Shown piece by piece: positions 46,360 to 55,373 of a stretch of DNA of 55,411 nucleotides (positions within the stretch are counted from its first letter, which is position 1; each line of letters begins with the position of its first letter). A program made the position numbers and the translations under genes. The notes beneath the pieces were generated by a model. The model was not told the DNA's origin, ran no database searches, and worked only from the letters and a program-made list of their open reading frames with translations. The stretch comes from Alteromonadaceae bacterium (GTDB lineage Bacteria; Pseudomonadota; Gammaproteobacteria; Enterobacterales; Alteromonadaceae), in assembly GCA_002691625.1 (NCBI GenBank), contig NZIK01000105.1, positions 56,512 through 111,922 on the forward strand, written 5' to 3'.

Positions 46360-47901
46360 TTAATTACCGGCCAGACGCGATTGCTGCGTGAGTTCAGGGT
46401 ATGACTGAGACACCTTATCCATGAACCACTGTTGCTGTGCTTGCAGAAAGCGGCGTTCCACTTCCATAGACATAATTACGACTGCGCCATGGGCAGGCTC
46501 CCCACCCAATGTGGTAACGATTTGTTGAAGTTTGGTTTGTTGTTTACCGGCAAAGGTATCTTCAGCTAAAACATACCAACTGGCTATCAACCGCAAGTTA
46601 CCGGCTGGTGAGGAAAGCAATTCCACAGCAAACGGATACTCCGCAGAAGTCGATACGTCAATCAACTCTACCCGGGTCCAACTGTCCTGATCATAAAGAC
46701 GATTTAATGAGCTTACCAGTTCACCGTCTCCAGCAGCATAAAAAGCCTGGTAGACAGTGATGGGGGAATCATAAGGCGTAGTGAGTAGCAGATACTGCTC
46801 AACTGTGGGCGAGCGGAATTTCGCCTTCCATACTAACCAGTAAACTTCGTCCTCGCTGAGCGGTTTGGTTTGAGGGGTATTTGCGAACTCAAACTGCTGA
46901 ACTTGCTTATCAGGAATAGCGCTGGCGATAAACTGATACCACCCAGCCGCAGCCATTAATAAGACAGCGACAGAAATCAAGCCACCTCTTGCAGCAGTTA
47001 CGGGCGATCCAGGCTGAATAGTAAGCTCTGTATCATTGCGTTGCGGTGGCACTTTTTCACGTAGCAACTCACCGAGTCCAATTAAACATACAATCACAAA
47101 AGCAAAGAAAAACCAGCCATAGATAAGGTGATCCGCACCTACCGCATATTGCATGTCGGATAAGTGTGCGATCAGAATGATGCCATAAACCCGGATAATA
47201 TTGGCAGCTACAGGAAATATCACCGACAGTAAAACAAAAACACAACGTCGCTTGGTGCTATATATATTGAGATAAGCATAAAGACAACCGATCACTAGCG
47301 ATGCAATAAAAAAGCTGATCCCGGAGCAGGCTTCTGCCACCAGAAAGCGCCCTTTAGGTATCTCAATATAAAGCCCACTACGAAATACAGGGATCCCGGA
47401 TAGCTCAAGCAAATCTACCGAGAATCTCGCAGCGATTTGTTGCAAGTAGGGAATCAACTCTTCCCCTACAGGAATACAGAAGAGGATAAACACCAATGGA
47501 AATAAAATTTGCCACGCCGCTTTATTACCAAGCACCATCCATATGAGTACCGGTAGCACACCAAACATAGCCGCATGCATAAACAGTTGCACTTCTCCAG
47601 CCAACCCTATGGCATAAAGTGCAATGGCAGGAAGGACTAGAATCGCCAGCCAATAATTTGGTTTAATTGGCTGTGTAAGCAATGCCTTACGTTTGAGGTA
47701 AATAAGGAAAAAAGTGCCGGGGATGACAAATAAACAATGATTAAATATATCAGAGTTGTACCAGATAGTAATGGCGGTAACCAATCCCTGATGAAATACC
47801 GCAGCCCAACCCAATAAGACCAGAATCACAGGTACCATTACGGCAGTAAAGGCCTTATTTATTTCCTTATCGCTGTTACCTGCGACTGCTTGCTCCTGCA
47901 T
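46360..47901 (-). CDS. xrtA: Exosortase A fused to EpsI domain
   Basis: A 513-residue protein in two parts. Residues 1-280 are exosortase A, an inner-membrane cysteine transpeptidase with about eight helices. The catalytic residues are Cys192 in VAEACSGISFF, Arg237 in ANIIRVYG and His258 in GADHLIYGWFF. Residues from about 305 form an EpsI-like periplasmic domain, introduced by one hydrophobic segment (about 307-325). XrtA recognises the PEP-CTERM tag and cleaves or transfers the protein at the membrane; substrates in this window are at 12089 and perhaps 13107. The XrtA-EpsI fusion is a known arrangement. It lies 17 bases after the deacetylase. Confidence 0.95.
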   Translation of the reverse strand: MQEQAVAGNSDKEINKAFTAVMVPVILVLLGWAAVFHQGLVTAITIWYNSDIFNHCLFVIPGTFFLIYLKRKALLTQPIKPNYWLAILVLPAIALYAIGLAGEVQLFMHAAMFGVLPVLIWMVLGNKAAWQILFPLVFILFCIPVGEELIPYLQQIAARFSVDLLELSGIPVFRSGLYIEIPKGRFLVAEACSGISFFIASLVIGCLYAYLNIYSTKRRCVFVLLSVIFPVAANIIRVYGIILIAHLSDMQYAVGADHLIYGWFFFAFVIVCLIGLGELLREKVPPQRNDTELTIQPGSPVTAARGGLISVAVLLMAAAGWYQFIASAIPDKQVQQFEFANTPQTKPLSEDEVYWLVWKAKFRSPTVEQYLLLTTPYDSPITVYQAFYAAGDGELVSSLNRLYDQDSWTRVELIDVSTSAEYPFAVELLSSPAGNLRLIASWYVLAEDTFAGKQQTKLQQIVTTLGGEPAHGAVVIMSMEVERRFLQAQQQWFMDKVSQSYPELTQQSRLAGN

Positions 47902-47918
47902 GATTTACCACCGCGATA

Positions 47919-48761
47919 TTATTTAAGTTCGTAAGCGTCTTGCATTGTACCCCAGCGATAATCAGCCAGAAGTTGTTTGAGTTTGCCTTCCATTTTGCTC
48001 AGGTTAATGTAATGGCGAACCCTGGACTTCAGTGGCGCCTCATTTATTCGAGGCTGATCGGGGTCAATTTCCCATGGATGGAAATAAAAACTGTAAGGCG
48101 CAGACTCGGTCTGCATAAATCGTTCAATTCGTTTTCTGGATAACCAATAGGGATACAAACGAAAATAACCACCTCCGCCGATCCCGACATTTTTACCTTT
48201 CTTGATAATCGTCGGCACCGGAATTTCAGTGATGCCTTCAGGTCTCTCATGCTTAAATCGTGGCCAGTCTGGAACGCCATACAGGTCATGTACAACCGGG
48301 TAGGTGCTTGAGGAATAGGTAAAGCCGAGTTCCACCAGGACTTCGTAAATCCATTGGTTCGTATCATTTACAGAAAAGCTGGGGGCCCGATAGCCTTTTA
48401 TCGCTACGCCGCCGGCATCTTCTAAAATAGCCTTACTGGTTTGAACGTCATCAACAAAAGCCTGACGGTCCATGGTCGTCGCACGTCGGTGGTTTAAACC
48501 ATGGCTAGCCAGCTCATGTCCTTCATCTACAATCCGTTTAATCAGGTTCGGGCAGCGCTTTCCCACCCAACCGAGGGTAAAGAAAGTCGACTTAACATTA
48601 TTTTCGGCGAAAATATCCAGTAGTCTGTTGGTGTTATCCTCGACTCTCAGAGGAATATCCGGCCAGTCATCAGGCGTAAAAACCGACTCAAAGGCGGACA
48701 CCTGGAAATAATCTTCCACATCTACTGTCATTGCATTTAAGCGAGAGTCTGCAACACTCAC
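47919..48761 (-). CDS. XrtA system polysaccharide deacetylase
   Basis: A 280-residue NodB-fold deacetylase. MTVDVEDYFQVSAFE (11-25) carries the catalytic/metal aspartates, HELASHGLNH (82-91) gives the metal histidines His87 and His91, and GYRAPSFSVN and FYFHPWEIDPDQPR follow. The DVEDYFQV opening is characteristic of the deacetylase found with XrtA. It removes N-acetyl from an amino sugar of the polymer or of its lipid-linked precursor. It lies 2 bases after the initiating transferase gene and 17 bases before xrtA, in one operon. Confidence 0.93.
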   Translation of the reverse strand: MSVADSRLNAMTVDVEDYFQVSAFESVFTPDDWPDIPLRVEDNTNRLLDIFAENNVKSTFFTLGWVGKRCPNLIKRIVDEGHELASHGLNHRRATTMDRQAFVDDVQTSKAILEDAGGVAIKGYRAPSFSVNDTNQWIYEVLVELGFTYSSSTYPVVHDLYGVPDWPRFKHERPEGITEIPVPTIIKKGKNVGIGGGGYFRLYPYWLSRKRIERFMQTESAPYSFYFHPWEIDPDQPRINEAPLKSRVRHYINLSKMEGKLKQLLADYRWGTMQDAYELK

Positions 48762-48763
48762 AA

Positions 48764-50176
48764 CTAACGCCCTTTTCCGAACAAAACAATCTCAACAGTT
48801 CTTATCAAAATTAGGATATCCAACAGCAGACTTTGGTGTTTTACGTAATATAAATCAAATTTAAGCTTTTCCATGGAGTCTTCAACACTTGCCCCATAAG
48901 GATAATTAAGCTGCGCCCAGCCGGCTAAGCCGGGCTTAACGTTGTGGCGTTGGTTGTAATATGGCACTTCTTTGACCAGTTGCTCAACAAACTCCGGGCG
49001 CTCCGGACGTGGTCCGATGAAAGACATTTCGCCTTTGAATACGTTGATCAATTGAGGTAATTCGTCGATTCGGTATTTACGGATAAAAGCACCAATGCGG
49101 GTAACCCGATTGTCGTTCTTGGTTGCCCACTTTGCCCCGTCTTTTTCGGCATCGGGCCGCATACTGCGAAACTTGATAATTTTAAATAACCGCCCGTTTT
49201 GCCCAACACGCTCCTGTTTATAGAACACTGAGGTTTTCGTTCTGCGTCCATCATCAAGGTAGATGATCATCGCTGTAATAAGCATAAAGGGCCAGGTAAA
49301 GAACAAAACAAACAACGCAAGCACTGCGTTCATCGAATAGTCAAGCGCATCACGCAGATAGTTTTGCGAATGGAAACCGTTGGAATAGATGACCCAGCTC
49401 GGGTACATGAGGTTTACCGCAATCTGGCCGGTTTCCCGTTCCATAAAATCCAGCAAATCCGTGACTTCGATACCGCGTAAACGGCAATCGAACAGAATTT
49501 CTATTGGCAATGTACCCCGTCGTTGGTCGCAGGCGATTACAATTTCTTCAATGTCATTTTCAACCACAAAATTACGCAGACTTTCATCTACTTTAACGTG
49601 GATGATCTTTTCATTTTTTATCCCGTCTTCCCGGTTATCTCCCGGCACGGGCACAAAACCAAGTAGTTCGAAACCCAAACGGTCGACATCACGTCGCATC
49701 CGCTTTTCTATAATCGATGCCCGTTCTCCGGCTCCGAGTACAACCAAACGAACACGACCGAGTCCCAACAAACCAAGACGATTAGTAAAATATCGGAAAA
49801 AAACCAGCGCGATAATATTCAGACATATTGCGGTGGGCAGATAGTAAGAGTGCATGTCCAGCGAGGCAAACAGAGTGCCGGTGAGAATTTCGACAATAAA
49901 ATAGCTCAGGCCCAAGCTCACAAAGATACGCCGGATAATCCCCCTGAAGGTCTCTCGGAGCTTTGCTTCATAAAGACCCACAGACAATGAGCAAAGCAGC
50001 ACTGAAAGCGTGATCAGAAAGATATTAATTGTCAGATTTTCGATATCAGGTTCAGCAATCAGGTTTAGCTGAACCAAAATAAAGCTGGTAATGTAACCCA
50101 CATACGAAACAAGCAAAGCTTCTGTGATAACCAACGCGTTAGAACGCTTATTCTGTCTGTTTTTTGCAACTGCCAT
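48764..50176 (-). CDS. XrtA/PEP-CTERM system initiating sugar transferase (EpsB-like)
   Basis: A 470-residue polyprenyl-phosphate hexose-1-phosphate transferase. It has four N-terminal membrane helices (about 18-135), a central nucleotide-binding-like region and a further helix (about 285-310). The C-terminal catalytic domain contains RLFKIIKFRSMRPDAEKDG (about 330-348), RKYRIDELPQLINVFKGEMS (about 369-388) and FIGPRPERPEF. It starts repeat-unit synthesis on undecaprenyl phosphate. It heads a minus-strand operon with the deacetylase, xrtA and FkbM genes and is divergent from the export operon, sharing the 195-base region 50177-50371. Confidence 0.93.
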   Translation of the reverse strand: MAVAKNRQNKRSNALVITEALLVSYVGYITSFILVQLNLIAEPDIENLTINIFLITLSVLLCSLSVGLYEAKLRETFRGIIRRIFVSLGLSYFIVEILTGTLFASLDMHSYYLPTAICLNIIALVFFRYFTNRLGLLGLGRVRLVVLGAGERASIIEKRMRRDVDRLGFELLGFVPVPGDNREDGIKNEKIIHVKVDESLRNFVVENDIEEIVIACDQRRGTLPIEILFDCRLRGIEVTDLLDFMERETGQIAVNLMYPSWVIYSNGFHSQNYLRDALDYSMNAVLALFVLFFTWPFMLITAMIIYLDDGRRTKTSVFYKQERVGQNGRLFKIIKFRSMRPDAEKDGAKWATKNDNRVTRIGAFIRKYRIDELPQLINVFKGEMSFIGPRPERPEFVEQLVKEVPYYNQRHNVKPGLAGWAQLNYPYGASVEDSMEKLKFDLYYVKHQSLLLDILILIRTVEIVLFGKGR

Positions 50177-50301
50177 ATTGTCTTTTACCAGCCTGTTATT
50201 GACGTAATTTCCGCTGTCGGGATTTATGATATGACATTTTTTTTGAATGAGATAGACTAATTGCTCACTATCGCATTATATTAGTGACTAAATTTTAACA
50301 A

Positions 50302-50318
50302 CAGACTCAAAAAGTCTG
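50302..50318. repeat. Small inverted repeat between the divergent EPS operons
   Basis: CAGACT and AGTCTG (6-base arms) flank CAAAA. It lies 54 bases before the export lipoprotein gene in the region that must carry both divergent promoters. It could be a weak leader hairpin or an operator; six-base arms also arise by chance. Confidence 0.35.
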
Positions 50319-50371
50319 ATAAGTTGAGACGTCACCCGTCAATTAATTTGTTAAGTACAGGATAGAAAAGC

Positions 50372-51004
50372 ATGGAAAAGGTAAATACCAGGTTATTACT
50401 CGCTGCGGCTGCACTGGGAACTTTACTGACCGGATGTAGTGGAACCAGCAGTCTACCCCAGGCTACCACGCGTCCCTCACTCACCACGGATGTTAATGAC
50501 TACAAATATCTGATTGGCCCGGGTGATAATGTGTCAATTTTTGTTTGGCGTAACCCTGAAATCTCAGGAAGCTTCGTGGTTCGTCCCGATGGTAAGGTTA
50601 CTACTGCGCTGGTTGAAGATCTGGATGTTTCAGGTCGTACCCCAACAATGCTGGCAAGAGAAATCGAAGAAAAATTATCGACTTACATCAACAACCCTCG
50701 AGTTACCGTGAGCGTAAACGGTTTTTCAGGTCCGTTAAGCGAACAGGTTCGCGTAATCGGTGAAGCGACCAACCCAACAGCAATTAACTACACAGAGCAT
50801 ATGACGCTGCTGGATTTAATGATCGCTGTGGGTGGTTTGACCGAATTCGCTGACGGCAACGATGCAAAGCTTATTCGAGTTGTGGATGGGCGCCAAAGTA
50901 CATACAAAATCGCCATTGACGACTTAATTCGCGATGGCGATATTTCTAAAAATGTGGATATGTTACCTGGTGATATCGTTATTATTCCAGAAGCATGGTT
51001 CTAG
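50372..51004 (+). CDS. XrtA system polysaccharide export lipoprotein
   Basis: A 210-residue outer-membrane lipoprotein with the signal ending in lipobox LTGC (Cys22). The polysaccharide biosynthesis/export domain starts YLIGPGDNVSIFVWRNPEIS (about 46-65), with a SLBB-type segment VRVIGEATNPTAINYTEHM (about 126-144). It is the short Wza/KpsD-like protein typical of XrtA loci, and with the chain-length protein it forms the periplasm-spanning export path. The chain-length gene follows after 50 bases, so they are probably cotranscribed. Confidence 0.93.
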   Translation: MEKVNTRLLLAAAALGTLLTGCSGTSSLPQATTRPSLTTDVNDYKYLIGPGDNVSIFVWRNPEISGSFVVRPDGKVTTALVEDLDVSGRTPTMLAREIEEKLSTYINNPRVTVSVNGFSGPLSEQVRVIGEATNPTAINYTEHMTLLDLMIAVGGLTEFADGNDAKLIRVVDGRQSTYKIAIDDLIRDGDISKNVDMLPGDIVIIPEAWF

Positions 51005-51054
51005 AAATCAGAATCGTAATCACTGTGTCTAATTAGCGGTAAACGGACGAAATC

Positions 51055-52629
51055 ATGCAGGAACTGCAACAAACTATTGAGATGGTCCTCGATTATATTC
51101 GTGGGATTTGGTTAAAAAAGCGCTACATTATGCTTTGCTCGTGGCTAATCTGCCCTATCGGATTTGGCTATGTGGCAATGATGCCCGATGTTTATAAGTC
51201 TCAAGCTGTTGTCTTTGTTGACACCCGCTCGATGCTTCAACCTTTGTTGAGTGGTTTAGCAATACAAACCAATCCTCAGCAAGAAATTGCGATGATGGCA
51301 CAGACGCTGTTAAGTCGCTCCAACATCGAGATTATCGCCAGGGAGTCCGACCTCGACATTACAGTAAATACTGCTGAGGGCTACACCAATCTGATTAATA
51401 CGCTTAGCAAAAATATCAGGCTGGACAGAACTGGCAGAAATAATATTTATAATATTTCCTACTCTAACCGCAATCCAGAACTTGCTAAACGTGTGGTTCA
51501 GGAAACACTGGATTTGTTCGTTGAGGGAAGCTTAGGTAACAACCGTAGGGATACCGATACTGCCAGTCGCTTTCTGGATGAGCAGATTTCAGAATATGAA
51601 ACCCGCCTAATCGAAGCTGAACAACGCCTTGCTGATTTCCAGCGTCGCTACAATGATATATTACCGGTTTCGGGCTCATTCTACTCGACACTCCAGGGAG
51701 CAAACAGCAATCTGGAAAGCACTCAATTGCAAATCAGAGAATTACAGCAACAAGTTTCATCGCTTAAAAGCCAAATGACTTCAGGTCGGGCTACTGATGG
51801 ATTTGATGTTCGTCAGGGCGATAACACGCCGGTGATTACAACCCGCTACGATAACAGAATCAAATCTCTGGAAGAGAAGATCGATCAGTTGAAGTTGCGA
51901 TTTACCGATAAGCATCCCGATGTGATTGAAGCTAAGAGCTTGTTAGCTTCGCTCGAACAATCGCGCCAGGATGAACTGAAAGCTTACTTTAGCGAAACAG
52001 CCGAAGACGGAGACGATACAAACTTAAGTCCGCTTGCCACAGAATTAAAGCTTGAGATTAGCCGTCTCGAAGGTCAAATCGCGTCGCTGCGAGTCAGGGA
52101 GAGTGATTTTGAAGCTAAAATTCAGGAACTAAGAAACAAAATTGATCTGGTCCCGCAAATTGAAGCGGAGTCCACTGCTCTGAATCGTGATTACGGTATT
52201 ACTAAGCAGAAATATGAAGAATTGTTACGTAGAAAAGAAGCGGCAGAGCTTTCACGTCGCGCCGATGTATCATCCGAAGAGTTGCAGTTTAGAATTATCG
52301 AACCACCGTTGGTGCCAGATACACCTACGGGGCCTAAACGACTCGTGTATTATACAGGTATTCTTGTTCTTGGTTTCGGTATGGGTGTTGCACTAGCATT
52401 CGCTATCAGTCAAATCAGGCCAGTGCTGGTCCGTGGCAGACAATTAACAGCCCTTACATCGTTCCCGGTTTTAGGTGCGGTGACGCATTTAAACCTGAAG
52501 CAGATCCAACGTAGAAACCGTTTACGAGTGTTCCTGTTTATCTTATCCTCCGGGGCAATTGTAACCATGTATGCTATCCTGCTGGCAGCAGAAGTAGCGC
52601 ATGTTAACCTGGTAGAGAGGTTCCTATAA
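51055..52629 (+). CDS. XrtA system chain-length determinant (Wzz-like)
   Basis: A 524-residue polysaccharide co-polymerase. The N-terminal transmembrane helix (about 24-43) is followed by the Wzz signature YKSQAVVFVDTRSMLQPLL (about 50-68). Long coiled-coil regions (about 195-260 and 275-400) lie in the periplasm, and hydrophobic segments near 433-452 and 498-518 return it to the membrane. It controls polymer length and couples to the tyrosine kinase encoded next. Its stop codon overlaps the kinase start by one base (TAATG). Confidence 0.93.
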   Translation: MQELQQTIEMVLDYIRGIWLKKRYIMLCSWLICPIGFGYVAMMPDVYKSQAVVFVDTRSMLQPLLSGLAIQTNPQQEIAMMAQTLLSRSNIEIIARESDLDITVNTAEGYTNLINTLSKNIRLDRTGRNNIYNISYSNRNPELAKRVVQETLDLFVEGSLGNNRRDTDTASRFLDEQISEYETRLIEAEQRLADFQRRYNDILPVSGSFYSTLQGANSNLESTQLQIRELQQQVSSLKSQMTSGRATDGFDVRQGDNTPVITTRYDNRIKSLEEKIDQLKLRFTDKHPDVIEAKSLLASLEQSRQDELKAYFSETAEDGDDTNLSPLATELKLEISRLEGQIASLRVRESDFEAKIQELRNKIDLVPQIEAESTALNRDYGITKQKYEELLRRKEAAELSRRADVSSEELQFRIIEPPLVPDTPTGPKRLVYYTGILVLGFGMGVALAFAISQIRPVLVRGRQLTALTSFPVLGAVTHLNLKQIQRRNRLRVFLFILSSGAIVTMYAILLAAEVAHVNLVERFL

Positions 52630-53618
52630 TGGCTAATAACACAATAGAAAAAGCCTTGCAGCGCCAAAGAGAAGCTGCAGCCAGGCAGGCCGCTCAGCAA
52701 GCAGAGAGTGCTCAGGAAGACAAGAAATCATCTACCATTGAGCGTACCCTGGAAAAACAACAGGCGGCAAAAACTGATCTGCCTGTTGAAACACCAGTAA
52801 CAGAGGGACAGGTCAAAACCAAGCCAACACCAGCAAAGTCAAAGCCTGGGGCTGCAGTTAATGCGGATAATGAGGCGTTGCGCCTGACCATAGACCTCGA
52901 AGAACTTGATGAAAGAGGCTTTGTTTCTGTCAGCAATGCTCGAAAATTAATTAACGAAGAATACCGGGAAATTAAGCGTAAGTTGCTAAGAAATGCTTTT
53001 GGCGCACTGTCGAAGACACTCAATAACAGCAACATCATTATGGTGAGCAGCGCGCGCCCATCAGAAGGTAAAACCTTTACAGCAATTAACTTAGCGTTAA
53101 GCTTTGCCGCAGAACAGGATAAAACCGTTCTATTAGTAGATGCTGATGTTCTTAAGCCAAATGTTACCAGAACCTTGAGGGTAAATCCCGGCGAAGGCCT
53201 TATGGAATATCTGTTGGATGAAAACAAGGATATCTCTGATGTGCTCTATCGTACTAACGTAGATAAACTGAGAATTATCCCTGCTGGTCAAACGCATCAT
53301 TTGTCTACTGAGTTATTAGCCAGCGAACGAATGAACGAGACGATTGATGAGTTTTCCAATCGTTATCCTGATCGTATTGTCATTATCGATACCCCACCAT
53401 TAATTGGTATTAATGAATCAGCAGTACTGGCGAGTTTTGCCGGTCAGGCGGTTATAGTTACTGAGGAGGGCCGAACCAAGTTAAACGATATTAATAATAT
53501 CGTCGACAGGCTCAACCCTGATATGGCGGTGGGTTTCGTGGTTAACAAAGCTGTTAACGAAAGCGCCGATAATGGTAATTACTATGGCTACTACTACGGT
53601 AGTGGTCCCTCTGAATAG
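52629..53618 (+). CDS. XrtA-associated tyrosine autokinase
   Basis: A 329-residue cytosolic BY-kinase. The N-terminal 90 residues are a charged, glutamine-rich linker. The kinase core has Walker A SARPSEGKTF (141-150, Lys148), Walker A' VLLVDADVLKP (167-177) and Walker B IVIIDTPPL (about 248-256). The C-terminus has five tyrosines close together (NYYGYYYGSG), the site of autophosphorylation in this family. Its phosphorylation state regulates polymerisation and export with the Wzz-like partner. The outer-membrane protein gene follows after 20 bases. Confidence 0.94.
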   Translation: MANNTIEKALQRQREAAARQAAQQAESAQEDKKSSTIERTLEKQQAAKTDLPVETPVTEGQVKTKPTPAKSKPGAAVNADNEALRLTIDLEELDERGFVSVSNARKLINEEYREIKRKLLRNAFGALSKTLNNSNIIMVSSARPSEGKTFTAINLALSFAAEQDKTVLLVDADVLKPNVTRTLRVNPGEGLMEYLLDENKDISDVLYRTNVDKLRIIPAGQTHHLSTELLASERMNETIDEFSNRYPDRIVIIDTPPLIGINESAVLASFAGQAVIVTEEGRTKLNDINNIVDRLNPDMAVGFVVNKAVNESADNGNYYGYYYGSGPSE

Positions 53619-53638
53619 ACAGCGATAAAGGACAGCTT

Positions 53639-55318
53639 GTGGAAAGGATTAATACATTTCGCCCGGCATTTATCGCGACAGCTGTGGCGGTAGCGTTTAG
53701 TGCTAACGTATATGCTGACATCCAATTTCGGGGTGCCGTAGATGCATCTCTGGTAAATCAATCTTTTGACACAGAGAGTGAAAATAGCCGCTACGAAGAT
53801 AGAAACGCGTTACAGATTTCTCCTACTCTAACCGGGATTTATACCAGCAAAAAGGCCAGTGCTACCGTGTCCGCTACTCACCTTTATCAACGTTTCGAAC
53901 TTGATGAAGGCAGTAGTTCGACTAATTTCACGGAATTCAACTATGCTGGCAATCTCAGTGTCATTGATAACGTATTTCAGATTTTCGGCAGCGGCTCTCA
54001 AGGATATCAGTCCTATCGTCCGGAAACTTACATTTCCTCCGATTATCTCCTAAATTCGGATGACTTGACCAAGATAACCACGCACAGTGCTGGAGCCAGG
54101 TTGAACGTACCTCGCGGTGACATTTGGGGTTTAAGCGTAACCGGCCAGTATATGGAAACGAAGTCTGATAACACACTTGAAGAAGTAGAAGGCGACAGTA
54201 CTTCCCCCTTTAATCAGTTTATTGACTCTAAGGGCGTTTCGGCAAATGCTTCATTGGTGAATGGCGATTGGTTCAGAAACGCTTACTGGCGTGCTAATGC
54301 AACCTATCGTAAAACCGATCGGCAGGACCGAGGAGAATTTGAATCGTTATTCGTAAATGCTGAAGTTGGTTATAACCTTTACTATGATTTTGGGCTCTTG
54401 CTCACAGCTACCCACGAAGAAAATGACATTGCAGGTGAATTGCAGAACTTCTTTGCTCGTTTCAACAATCAGTTTTCAAAGTTTAATACTTACGGGGTCG
54501 GTTTAAACTATCGTCCCGCTGAAGGCCGCTTTTTCAATGTTACGCTCAATAAGATATCCACTGAAGGTGAAGACGATGGAAAAACCTTTGTAGGAATATC
54601 TACTAGTTGGCAATTTTCGCCGCGCACCAGTGTTCAGGCTCAGTATAATCGCCGCTATTATGGCGAAGCTGCGACATTTAGCCTCAACCACGGCACCAAA
54701 CGAATACGTACATCAATCTCCTACCAGGAGCGAACCACAACATTTTCAACTATGATGTTCGATGTTGCCGATGCCGGAACTTTTGTTTGTCCCGCGGGTT
54801 CAGTCGATATTCTCGACTGTTTCCAGCCTGATACCCTGAATTACGAATTACAGCCAGGGGAACAGGTAGTTCAATTTAGCCAGTTAATCACGGAATTAAC
54901 CGACCAGGTTATCTTACGTCGCCAGCTTGGTAGTAGTATTGGTTATCAACGGCGAAACTTAAAGCTATCATTGGATGGCAGATATATCGATACGGAATAC
55001 AGTATTGACAACCGTCAGCAAATCCAGAAATTAATCGGATTGAACGCAAACCTTGAGGTTGGCTCAAGAACTTCCATTTATAGTCGTTTTCAGTTTTCAC
55101 AGATTAACAATACAATCGACGACGCTGGGCGCGATACTGATGCAAGCATGTACTCCATCGGCATTCGCAACAGATTGTCGAGAAGCTTATCTGTGGGTGC
55201 TGATGTACGTTATTTGGATAATGAAAATACCAGCGGGATAGGCAGAGATGTGTTTGATTTCAATGAAACTCGCATATCACTTACCATGACCTACAACTTC
55301 CAAAGTAACAGACAGTAA
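53639..55318 (+). CDS. PEP-CTERM system-associated outer-membrane beta-barrel protein
   Basis: A 559-residue protein starting at GTG 53639 with AAGGA (53628-53632) at six bases. The signal peptide is cleaved near VYA (26). The rest is beta-barrel-like: alternating polar/aromatic strands (for example NRRYYGEAATFSLNHGTKRI) and a C-terminal strand ending LTMTYNFQSNRQ. It belongs to the large outer-membrane family associated with XrtA loci and could form the outer channel for the polysaccharide. Two cysteines in one loop (CPAGSVDILDC) may form a disulfide. It is the last gene of the export operon in this window. Confidence 0.9.
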   Translation: MERINTFRPAFIATAVAVAFSANVYADIQFRGAVDASLVNQSFDTESENSRYEDRNALQISPTLTGIYTSKKASATVSATHLYQRFELDEGSSSTNFTEFNYAGNLSVIDNVFQIFGSGSQGYQSYRPETYISSDYLLNSDDLTKITTHSAGARLNVPRGDIWGLSVTGQYMETKSDNTLEEVEGDSTSPFNQFIDSKGVSANASLVNGDWFRNAYWRANATYRKTDRQDRGEFESLFVNAEVGYNLYYDFGLLLTATHEENDIAGELQNFFARFNNQFSKFNTYGVGLNYRPAEGRFFNVTLNKISTEGEDDGKTFVGISTSWQFSPRTSVQAQYNRRYYGEAATFSLNHGTKRIRTSISYQERTTTFSTMMFDVADAGTFVCPAGSVDILDCFQPDTLNYELQPGEQVVQFSQLITELTDQVILRRQLGSSIGYQRRNLKLSLDGRYIDTEYSIDNRQQIQKLIGLNANLEVGSRTSIYSRFQFSQINNTIDDAGRDTDASMYSIGIRNRLSRSLSVGADVRYLDNENTSGIGRDVFDFNETRISLTMTYNFQSNRQ

Positions 55319-55323
55319 AGAAT

Positions 55324-55369
55324 CCACCTTCTAAAGAAGGTGGCTTTGCGTTAACCCCCTAAAAGGGGG
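55324..55369. terminator. Two tandem hairpins between convergent genes
   Basis: CCACCTTCT / AGAAGGTGG (55324-55343) and CCCCCT / AGGGGG (55355-55369) are perfect stems with very short loops. Neither is followed by a strong T-run. They lie between the outer-membrane protein gene and a partial minus-strand frame, so a two-way terminator is the simplest reading. Confidence 0.6.
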
Positions 55370-55373
55370 CCTT

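Noticed and set aside
50261-50282. Promoter with TTGCTC and TATATT before the export operon
   Set aside because: The spacing is only 10 bases; no valid -35/-10 pair could be confirmed in 50177-50371.
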